DNA of 14,441 nt. Origin: Thermoleophilaceae bacterium (GTDB lineage Bacteria; Actinomycetota; Thermoleophilia; Solirubrobacterales; Thermoleophilaceae). The translations under genes were made by a program, and so were the position numbers. The notes beneath the pieces are model-generated. The model had not been told where the DNA came from. It saw nothing but the letters and a program-made list of their open reading frames with translations, and searched no databases. Location of the stretch: the NCBI GenBank assembly GCA_013696425.1, contig JACCYP010000090.1, positions 1 through 14,441 on the forward strand, read 5' to 3'. Below, piece by piece: positions 1 to 5,660 of the stretch; the first letter of the stretch is position 1; every line of letters starts with the position of its first letter.

Positions 1-132
1 CGCTCATCTGCACACCGCGCTCGCGCCTTGCCACACTGGCTTGAGCACTACAACGAGCAGCGGCGCCACTCAGCGATCGGCAACCGTCCACCCATCAGCC
101 GCGTTCGGGACGTCTTGAGGCAGGACAACTAG
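1..132 (+). CDS. IS481-like transposase, C-terminal end only (cut by window edge)
   Basis: Frame 1 is open from the first base to a TAG at 130-132 and encodes 43 residues. The segment contains W-L-E-H-Y-N-E-Q-R-R-H-S-A-I, then R-P-P-I-S-R-V. This matches the end of the DDE integrase-core domain of IS481/IS3-type transposases, where the pattern W-x2-YN-x2-R-x-H-S-x-I/L-x-PP is conserved just after the catalytic Glu. The catalytic residues themselves would lie before the window. The stop overlaps the stop of the convergent marR-like gene in a palindromic CTAG (129-132), so there is no room for a terminal inverted repeat before the next gene. The element end may therefore be decayed or lie inside the marR-like gene. 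Whether the transposase is full length cannot be judged here. Confidence 0.8.
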   Translation, partial: RSSAHRARALPHWLEHYNEQRRHSAIGNRPPISRVRDVLRQDN

Positions 133-623
133 CCGCAGGCGCTGCCATCGTCGGTCACGGCACCGGGGAGCAGGCGCTCCCAGTAGGTGCCGAGCGTGGC
201 GAGCTCGTGCTCGTCGAAGTGCTCGAGGAAGCGGCTGCGCACGCCGGCGAGGTGAGTGCTCCGCGCATCGGCGAAGCGGCTGCGGCCCTCCTCCGTGAGG
301 GTCGCCAGCGAGCCGCGCGCATCGCTCGGGCAGGGGCGGCGCTCGATCAGGCCGTCGCGCTCGAGCCGGTCGGCGAGGCGGGTGAGGCCGCTGCGCGAGA
401 GCAGGACCTGCTCGGCGAGATCGGACATCCGCACGCAGCCGTCGGGCGCCTCGTTCAGGGCGAGCAGGACCTCGTAGGAGGAGAGCGCGAGGCCGTGGGC
501 CTCCTGAAGCTCGGAGTCGAGGTCGCGCATCACCGCGGCGTAGGTGCGGAGCATGCCGCGCCAGGCGGCGAGCTCACCCGCGGTGAGTGATCCGGCGATT
601 GAGTGACTGACGTTCGCGATCAT
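129..623 (-). CDS. MarR-family transcriptional regulator
   Basis: The protein has 164 residues, a normal MarR length. An N-terminal helical dimerisation segment (about residues 15-45) is followed by a winged helix at about 48-115. The wing-helix core shows S-Y-E-V-L-L-A-L-N-E-A, the recognition helix L-S-R-S-G-L-T-R-L-A-D-R-L and the wing R-R-P-C-P-S-D-A-R-G, where the D-x-R-G pair is the MarR wing signature. A C-terminal helix completes the dimer interface. Such proteins usually repress their own or an adjacent gene and release DNA on binding phenolic ligands or on oxidation. No ligand can be named. The neighbours are a transposase end (convergent) and the sigma factor gene (same strand, upstream, 104 bp away), so its target may simply be itself. 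The ATG at 623 is preceded by only a weak purine stretch. Cys residues in the wing and near the C-terminus are visible, but no redox role can be claimed. Confidence 0.9.
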   Translation of the reverse strand: MIANVSHSIAGSLTAGELAAWRGMLRTYAAVMRDLDSELQEAHGLALSSYEVLLALNEAPDGCVRMSDLAEQVLLSRSGLTRLADRLERDGLIERRPCPSDARGSLATLTEEGRSRFADARSTHLAGVRSRFLEHFDEHELATLGTYWERLLPGAVTDDGSACG

Positions 624-627
624 GTGA

Positions 628-639
628 TTGCTCGTACAA
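628..639. promoter_or_regulatory. Possible MarR operator
   Basis: TTGCTCGTACAA is an imperfect inverted repeat (TTG-6-CAA, inner positions partly symmetric). It lies 4 bp in front of the marR-like start codon and overlaps the expected transcription start. MarR proteins typically autoregulate through short palindromes of this kind. The match is by position and symmetry only. Confidence 0.35.
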
Positions 640-641
640 CG

Positions 642-672
642 ATTCTAGCCGCGCAGCCCCCGGTCTTGACAA
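642..672 (-). promoter_or_regulatory. Possible promoter of the marR-like gene
   Basis: On the minus strand a -35-like TTGTCA (672-667) is followed after 19 bp by a -10-like TAGAAT (647-642). Each differs from the sigma-70 consensus at one position, but the spacer is long. Transcription would start near 635, about 12 nt ahead of the ATG and within the putative operator. The rest of 624-727 is GC-rich, with a short hairpin (GCCGG-CGAA-CCGGC, 675-688) that has no T-run. Confidence 0.4.
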
Positions 673-727
673 GGGCCGGCGAACCGGCGCGCGCGGCCGG
701 GGTTCGGGCGAAGAGGCGGGTGACCGG

Positions 728-2170
728 CTAGGGCGTGGTTCTATCGAGCTCGAGCGCCTGGCGCTTCGGCTTGGGAGCCGGCCGGCGATCGCCCTGGGCC
801 CGTTCCTGCTGAACCTGCTTCTCGACCTGCCGCTGTATCCGCGGGCTCTTCTTCACCTCGGGAGTGGACTTGGCCTTGGGCTCGACCTTCGCTCCCTTGC
901 GAACGCGTTCTATGGCGGGGCCGACTGCGGCCCTCCTGAGAGCCACGCGGCGCTCCTTCTGGCGCTTGGTGAGTCCCGGCACGATCCCTGCGCGGCGCAG
1001 TGCGGCGCGGCGCTTGGCCGCCCGCTTCTTCGCCTTGGCCCTCGCCTCGGCGCGCTTCTCGGCTCGGCGCTCGGCGATGGTTTCCTCCGCTGCGCCCACC
1101 GGCGTCGGCGGCGGTGTGGCCGGTGCCTTCGCGCCCTTCTCCTGAAGCGCCGCCTCGCGCTGCGCGGTTCTGTCGGTGTCGGGCTTGCTCAGCTCGTGCT
1201 CGGTGACCGCGACGCCGCCCACCGTCGCGGCACCCGCGAGTGCGACGACCGCGAGCTTGGTCGCGCCGGTCTTGGCGGCCAACCCGGCAACCATCCCGCC
1301 CTTCGCGACGGTCGCGCTCGCGCCGGCGGCGCTGAGTCCGGCCGTCGCGGCACCACCCGCGGCGGCAGCGCCCTTGCCGATACCGACCGCCGCTACCACG
1401 CTCTCCTTGAGACCGAGGGTCGGCACCACCGGCAGCACCATCGCCATCGCGGCGCGCTGGCGGCTCACCTCGTCCTGGAACTCGCTGCAGCCCGGGCACG
1501 CCTTCACGTGCCGGCGCAGGTGGCCGCGCCGCAGCGCGCCGCCGCGCAGGGTCGAGAGCTGCTCGCGGATCTCGGCGCACGGCGTCTCGCGGGCCTTGCG
1601 GCTATCCATCAGCGATGAGCGGGCCTGGAACACGAGCGACTTCACCTTGCTCGCCTCGCACCCGATGACATCCCCCACCTCGGTGTGGGAGAGATCGCCG
1701 AGCTCGGAGAGCACGAGCGCCTCGCGCTGCTCGTCGGGAAGCTTCTCGAGATCCTGGAGGACCTCCCTGAGATCCGCCCTGCTCTGCACGTCGTCGGCGA
1801 GGCCGGCCGTCGCGACCTCGATCGCATCGGAGGGCTCTGTGCGACGGGCGCGCAGGATGGACAGGCATTTGTTGCGCGCGATCGCGTAGAGCCACGGCTT
1901 GAGCTTGAGCTCGCGGTCGTCCTTGGCCATGTCGCCATAGGCCGAGATGAATGTCTGCTGAAGCGCGTCCTCGCCGTCGTCAGGGGAGCCGAGCATGTGG
2001 CGACAGAACGAGAGGATGCCGCCGTGGTGGCGGTCGTAGATGGCTTCGAAGGCGCTTTCGTTGCCGCGGCGGGCCTGGGCCACGAGCGTCTCATCGGGGA
2101 GGGCGGAGAGCAGCCGGGCCGAGCGCGGAAGCGCCAGCGCAGCGCGTCGGGGTGCCGTGAACGCCTCCAT
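728..2170 (-). CDS. ECF sigma factor fused to a zinc-finger anti-sigma-like domain, possible TM helix and basic tail
   Basis: The protein has 480 residues, over twice a standard ECF sigma factor. Region 2 spans about 38-110 (F-E-A-I-Y-D-R-H, then D-D-G-E-D-A-L-Q-Q-T-F and K-P-W-L-Y-A-I-A-R-N). Region 4 spans about 135-192 (L-P-D-E-Q-R-E-A-L, then a helix-turn-helix S-H-T-E-V-G-D-V-I-G). Next comes a zf-HC2/ZAS-like motif: C198, H221, C225 and C228, with the H-x3-C-x2-C spacing used by zinc-binding anti-sigma factors. Residues 245-300 are Ala/Gly-rich, 304-325 could span the membrane, and 330-480 is Lys/Arg/Ala/Pro-rich and probably disordered. Sigma and inhibitor would then be one polypeptide, possibly held at the membrane until released; this is inference. 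No separate anti-sigma gene flanks it. The ATG at 2170 gives a conventional N-terminus but lacks a clear ribosome site. It is divergent from the hydrolase gene (109 bp gap). Confidence 0.9.
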   Translation of the reverse strand: MEAFTAPRRAALALPRSARLLSALPDETLVAQARRGNESAFEAIYDRHHGGILSFCRHMLGSPDDGEDALQQTFISAYGDMAKDDRELKLKPWLYAIARNKCLSILRARRTEPSDAIEVATAGLADDVQSRADLREVLQDLEKLPDEQREALVLSELGDLSHTEVGDVIGCEASKVKSLVFQARSSLMDSRKARETPCAEIREQLSTLRGGALRRGHLRRHVKACPGCSEFQDEVSRQRAAMAMVLPVVPTLGLKESVVAAVGIGKGAAAAGGAATAGLSAAGASATVAKGGMVAGLAAKTGATKLAVVALAGAATVGGVAVTEHELSKPDTDRTAQREAALQEKGAKAPATPPPTPVGAAEETIAERRAEKRAEARAKAKKRAAKRRAALRRAGIVPGLTKRQKERRVALRRAAVGPAIERVRKGAKVEPKAKSTPEVKKSPRIQRQVEKQVQQERAQGDRRPAPKPKRQALELDRTTP

Positions 2171-2264
2171 GGGGACATTGTGGACAGACCCCGGGGGAAT
2201 TGGAAGTTGCGAAGAGAGCCGATCACTCCTTTGAAACGCCGCAGCCCCCCGGAGGTTGGAGGGT

Positions 2265-2270
2265 TATCCT
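2265..2270 (+). promoter_or_regulatory. -10-like TATCCT ahead of the hydrolase gene (leaderless start)
   Basis: TATCCT lies 9 nt before a GTG at 2280, the distance expected if transcription starts at or beside the start codon. No -35 element is evident at 16-19 bp. The same TANNNT-9 nt-GTG layout occurs at two other genes in this window. The rest of the 2171-2264 gap shows no clear structure. Confidence 0.45.
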
Positions 2271-2279
2271 GAGCCGCCG

Positions 2280-3128
2280 GTGAGCGCTCCCGTCACACAC
2301 GAGTGGGAGTTCGAAGGCCAGCGGCTCGTCTATGACGAGTACGGCTCCGGCTCGCGCACCCTCGTGCTCATCCACGGGCTCCTGCTCTCGCGCAAGATGC
2401 ACCAGCCGCTGGCCGAGGCGCTCGCTGAGCGCGGCAATCGCGTGATCTGCCCAGACATGCTCGGGCACGGCGCGTCTGATGCGCCACGCGACATGTGGCG
2501 CTACTCCATGCCGCTCTTCGGCGACCAGACGCTCGCCCTGATGGACCACCTCGGGCTCGACGACGCCGTGATCGGCGGCACCTCCCTCGGCGCGAACATC
2601 TCGCTCGAGGTGGCCTCCAAGCAGCCGGATCGCCTCCGGGGCATGTTCATCGAGATGCCCGTGCTCGACAACGCGCTGCTCGGCTGCGCGATCGCGTTCG
2701 CGCCGCTGCTCGTGGCCACCACCTTCGGCGCGCCGCTCGCCCGCGCCCTTGCGTTCGGCGCACGCCGGGTACCCCGCGGAGGCTTCTACTTCACCGACCT
2801 CGCGCTCGACGCGGTCTCGCAGGACCCCGGGCCGGCATCGGCGGTGCTCCAGGGGCTGTTCTTCGGGCGCGTGGCACCGCCGCGTGCCGAGCGGAGGCTG
2901 ATCGAGACCAAGGCGCTCGTGTTCGGCCATCCGCGGGATCCGGTCCACCCGTTCTCGGACTCCGACATGCTCGTGCGCGAATTGAAGAACGCGCGCCTCG
3001 TGGAGGCCGAGTCGATCGTCGAGCTGCGGCTCACGCCCGATCGCCTGACCACGGAGATCGCCCGTTTCCTCGACGAGTGCTGGCGCCCCAAGAGCGCATC
3101 GGGGCGCAAGCGGCGCAGGGCGTCCTAA
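2280..3128 (+). CDS. Alpha/beta-hydrolase-fold protein lacking an obvious catalytic His
   Basis: From GTG 2280 the protein has 282 residues. It shows the oxyanion-hole segment L-I-H-G-L (30-34), the D-M-L-G-H-G-x-S-D loop (59-67) and the nucleophile elbow G-T-S-L-G with Ser102. The acid position looks like Asp220 in H-P-R-D-P-V-H-P-F. Where the family normally has its catalytic His, 25-30 residues later, the sequence reads S-I-V-E-L-R-L-T-P-D-R-L and no His follows. The protein may be a divergent esterase/lipase relative, use another base, or be non-catalytic. A cap region (about 130-200) is hydrophobic. The C-terminus ends in a short Arg/Lys-rich stretch. A TTG at 2256 would add eight residues but sits directly on the GGAGG, so GTG 2280 is preferred. 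It is followed after 15 bp by the DUF3105 gene. The substrate is unknown. Confidence 0.85.
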   Translation: MSAPVTHEWEFEGQRLVYDEYGSGSRTLVLIHGLLLSRKMHQPLAEALAERGNRVICPDMLGHGASDAPRDMWRYSMPLFGDQTLALMDHLGLDDAVIGGTSLGANISLEVASKQPDRLRGMFIEMPVLDNALLGCAIAFAPLLVATTFGAPLARALAFGARRVPRGGFYFTDLALDAVSQDPGPASAVLQGLFFGRVAPPRAERRLIETKALVFGHPRDPVHPFSDSDMLVRELKNARLVEAESIVELRLTPDRLTTEIARFLDECWRPKSASGRKRRRAS

Positions 3129-3136
3129 GCTAAGGC
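3126..3136 (+). promoter_or_regulatory. Possible -10 region ahead of the DUF3105 gene
   Basis: TAAGCTAAGGC overlaps the hydrolase stop codon and ends 7 nt before ATG 3144. TAAGCT (3126-3131) is a fair -10 hexamer. The layout (GCTA..GCC..CTCG then start) resembles that before the propeller gene at 12462, so a near-leaderless internal start is possible. Read-through from the hydrolase gene is equally possible. Confidence 0.3.
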
Positions 3137-3143
3137 CGCTCGA

Positions 3144-3848
3144 ATGGCTAGCCGCAAGGAACAGAAAGAAGCAGCGCGTCGGGAGCGCCTCGAGAAGCAG
3201 CAGGCCGCCGAGGCCGCCGACAAGCGCAAGCGCATGGTCGGCATCGGCGCCGCCGGCGCGCTCGTGGTGGCGATCGTCGTGGTGCTGGTGGTCGTCGTGG
3301 CGGGCGGAGGCGACGGTGACAGCCCCGAGGGCACCGCGGAGGGCACGAACGTCGAGATCTCCTACCCCGACGGCCCGGACGCGCCGAAGGCCGGCCCCAA
3401 CGCGAACGACCTGAAGGCCGCCGCTGCCGAGGCGAACTGCAAGCTCGTGGACCCCGCCAACGAGGGCTCGACGCACGTCGAGGAGGCGGTGGAATACAAG
3501 GCGAACCCACCCACCTCGGGCAACCACAACATCAACCCCTCCGAGGAGGGCGACTACACCTCGCCCCCCGAGACCGAGCGCTCCGTCCACTCGCTCGAGC
3601 ATGGCCGGATCCACATCCAGTTCAAGGACGGCACCGACCCGGACGTCGTGGGCAAGCTCAAGAGCGTGTTCGACGAGGATCCCTACCACATGCTGATCTA
3701 CCCGAATGGGACGAAGATGCAGCCGCAGGTGGCCATCACCGCGTGGGACCACCAGATGCTCTGCCCCACACCGAACGACAAGACCTACGACGCCATCCGG
3801 GCGTTCAAGAGCGAATACCGGGACAAGGGTCCCGAGTTCGTCCCGTAG
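3144..3848 (+). CDS. DUF3105 membrane-anchored protein
   Basis: The protein has 234 residues. Residues 1-30 are charged and probably helical (K-E-Q-K-E-A-A-R-R-E-R-L-E-K). A single transmembrane helix spans about 33-53 (Val/Ala-rich). The C-terminal domain should therefore face outside. This domain carries the DUF3105 hallmarks N-P-P-T-S-G-N-H (121-128) and V-H-S-L-E-H-G (148-154). The three His (128, 149, 153) could bind a metal, and Cys99 and Cys207 could form a disulfide; both are inferences. DUF3105 has no established function and is common in actinobacteria. The gene lies between a hydrolase gene (15 bp upstream) and a secreted PGRP gene (43 bp downstream), which fits an envelope role. 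ATG 3144 is the only start that keeps the charged N-terminal segment. Confidence 0.88.
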   Translation: MASRKEQKEAARRERLEKQQAAEAADKRKRMVGIGAAGALVVAIVVVLVVVVAGGGDGDSPEGTAEGTNVEISYPDGPDAPKAGPNANDLKAAAAEANCKLVDPANEGSTHVEEAVEYKANPPTSGNHNINPSEEGDYTSPPETERSVHSLEHGRIHIQFKDGTDPDVVGKLKSVFDEDPYHMLIYPNGTKMQPQVAITAWDHQMLCPTPNDKTYDAIRAFKSEYRDKGPEFVP

Positions 3849-3849
3849 C

Positions 3850-3867
3850 CGCTGGCGACCGCCAGCG
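3850..3867 (+). terminator. Intergenic hairpin, possible weak terminator or attenuator
   Basis: CGCTGGC-GACC-GCCAGCG is a perfect 7 bp stem with a 4-nt loop, placed directly after the DUF3105 stop codon. It is followed by CAAACTTCTCTG, which is T-enriched but lacks a true T-run. It may reduce read-through into the PGRP gene or protect the 3' end of the upstream message. Confidence 0.4.
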
Positions 3868-3891
3868 CAAACTTCTCTGCAAACGAAGGGA

Positions 3892-5607
3892 ATGCACGAT
3901 TTCGTGCGAACCCGCAACGGTGTGCTTGGCACCGTGTTCCGTTCTGTTGTGAGGCGATCGCTATTCACCCTGGCGGCGGTGCTCGCGCTGGCGCCGTCCG
4001 CGGCCGCCGCCGGGCCCCGCGCCACCGATTTCGAGATGCCCGCACCGATCGAGGGCGGCATCGCCTCCTCCTCCGGCGCCTACACCTCGCCTGTGGTCAA
4101 GGCCCCCGGGCGCTTTTCCCTCGTGGGGCTCAAGTGGAGCGGCGCCGGCCAGCCCGGCATCGCGATCCGCGCCCGCAAGGCATCGGGCGGCTGGACGCGC
4201 TGGGCCGACGCCAGCGGCGAGCTCGACGACGCACCCGATCCCGGGGCCGCCGAGGACACGGGCCCCGGCCACTCGGCGCCGGTCTGGACGGGTGCGGCTA
4301 CGGCCGTCCAGTACCGCTCGACCCGGCGCCTGCGCAAGGTGCGCTTCCACTTCGTGGACGTGACACCGGGACGCGGCTCGCCATCGGCCGCTGCCAGCCA
4401 GGCCGGCGCTCCCGCCATCGTCCCGCGCTCGGGCTGGGGCGCGGAGGGGTGCCCGCCCAAGTCCAAGCCGGGCACCGGTGAGGTGAAGGCGGCGCTCGTG
4501 CACCACACGGTCACGGCGAACGACTACACCCCGGCCGAGTCGCCCTCGATCGTGCTGGGAATCTGCCGCTACCACCGCAACTCCAACGGCTGGTCGGACG
4601 TGGGCTACAACTTCCTCGTCGACAAGTACGGCACGATCTTCGAGGGCCGCGCCGGCGGTGTCGACCAGGCGATCGTCGGCGCGCAGGCCGCCGGCTACAA
4701 CAGCGAGACCACGGGCATCTCGAACATGGGCACGCACACCTCGCTGCCGCAGACCGAGGCCGGCCTGAACTCGATCGCGAACCTGATCAAGTGGAAGCTG
4801 CCCCTCCACGGTGCCGGCACCGCCGGGCCGGTGAACGTGGGAACGAAGACGATCGAACGGATCTCCGGCCACCGCGACGTGAACTCGACCTCCTGCCCGG
4901 GGGAAGCGCTCTACGCCCAGCTGCCGGCGCTGCGCGCGAAGGTCGGCTCCGTCGGCCCGCTCGGCCCCGGCGCTCCGCTGGGGCCCGTGCGCGGGCGCAC
5001 CCGGCTCGACACCTCGAGCGTGAGCCCCTCCACCACCGTCTTCCCCGCGACCGCGCGGGTGGCGGGCAAGCTACGGCTCGTGAACGGCACGCCGGTTCAG
5101 AACCAGCCGGTGCAGGTACAGCAGACGCGCCGCAACGGGACCTGGAAGACGATCGTGACCACGACAACGGGCACCGACGGGTCCTTTGCCGGCAACGTGA
5201 AGCCCGTGGCCAAGACCTTCGTCCGCGCGCGCTTCCCGGGTGACGGCGGCCTGCGCGCCAGCACCTCGAAGCGGCGCGTGCTGAAGGTGCGGCCCGTGAT
5301 CGCTGCGGCGCGCTCGGTGGCGCGCGCATCAACGAAGCAGACCCCGGTGGTGTCCGGAACCGTCAAGCCCGCCAAGGGGCGTGTGACGATCGTCGTGCGA
5401 AAGGGCTCGGGCCGGCGCGCGAAGGTCGTACAGCGCGTCGCCGTGGGCGCTCGCCGCGGGCGCTTTCGCAAGGCATTCAGGCTTCGCACCGCCGGCCTGT
5501 ACCAGTTCCAAGCAGTGTTCGGCGGGGACGCCTCGAATGCCGCGGCCTCCTCGCCCTCGTTCTACATCAGGGTCACCGGCCCGCCGAGCGGCGGGGCCGA
5601 GCGCTAG
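3892..5607 (+). CDS. Secreted PGRP / N-acetylmuramoyl-L-alanine amidase-type protein with Ig-like repeats
   Basis: From ATG 3892 the protein has 571 residues. A signal peptide (Arg21-Arg22, hydrophobic core 24-36, cleavage near A-A-A-A/G at 40-41) indicates export. After a beta-rich N-terminal region (about 45-160) lies a PGRP/amidase_2 domain at about 175-350: P-R-S-G-W-G-A at 178-184, V-H-H-T with the first zinc His at 204, Y239 in V-G-Y-N-F-L-V, then S-G-H-R-D with His327 and S-C-P-G with Cys335. The His/His/Cys zinc set plus the Tyr suggest real amidase activity cleaving the MurNAc-L-Ala bond. Two Ig-like beta domains (about 378-468 and 475-563) follow, probably spacers or wall-binding modules. 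AAGGG lies just ahead of the ATG, a tight ribosome site. The frame stays open further upstream to 3706 inside the DUF3105 gene, but that part is Arg-rich shadow sequence. Confidence 0.92.
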   Translation: MHDFVRTRNGVLGTVFRSVVRRSLFTLAAVLALAPSAAAAGPRATDFEMPAPIEGGIASSSGAYTSPVVKAPGRFSLVGLKWSGAGQPGIAIRARKASGGWTRWADASGELDDAPDPGAAEDTGPGHSAPVWTGAATAVQYRSTRRLRKVRFHFVDVTPGRGSPSAAASQAGAPAIVPRSGWGAEGCPPKSKPGTGEVKAALVHHTVTANDYTPAESPSIVLGICRYHRNSNGWSDVGYNFLVDKYGTIFEGRAGGVDQAIVGAQAAGYNSETTGISNMGTHTSLPQTEAGLNSIANLIKWKLPLHGAGTAGPVNVGTKTIERISGHRDVNSTSCPGEALYAQLPALRAKVGSVGPLGPGAPLGPVRGRTRLDTSSVSPSTTVFPATARVAGKLRLVNGTPVQNQPVQVQQTRRNGTWKTIVTTTTGTDGSFAGNVKPVAKTFVRARFPGDGGLRASTSKRRVLKVRPVIAAARSVARASTKQTPVVSGTVKPAKGRVTIVVRKGSGRRAKVVQRVAVGARRGRFRKAFRLRTAGLYQFQAVFGGDASNAAASSPSFYIRVTGPPSGGAER

Positions 5608-5660
5608 ACCCCCGGGGTCGTGGCGGACGGCCGCTTCGGGCTTCGCCGCGCTCCCGGCGC

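Noticed and set aside
263..271. Possible TIR or target duplication of the IS element within the marR-like gene
   Set aside because: No inverted or direct repeat pair could be identified, and the other end of the element is outside the window.
666..671. Plus-strand TTGACA, a perfect -35 hexamer
   Set aside because: No -10-like hexamer lies at 16-19 bp downstream (sequence is GCGC-rich), and the next genes on that strand start far away.
2256..2279. TTG start eight codons upstream for the hydrolase
   Set aside because: It abuts GGAGG with no spacing and adds no conserved residues; GTG 2280 fits the -10 box and the recurrent 9 nt spacing.
2223..4061. A 612-codon minus-strand open frame
   Set aside because: It lies antisense to three well-supported plus-strand genes (hydrolase, DUF3105, start of PGRP), is rich in Arg, Gly, Val and His as expected for a shadow of GC-rich coding sequence, and shows no domain.
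3961..4872. A 303-codon minus-strand open frame
   Set aside because: It is antisense to the PGRP gene, whose signal peptide and zinc motifs establish the coding strand.
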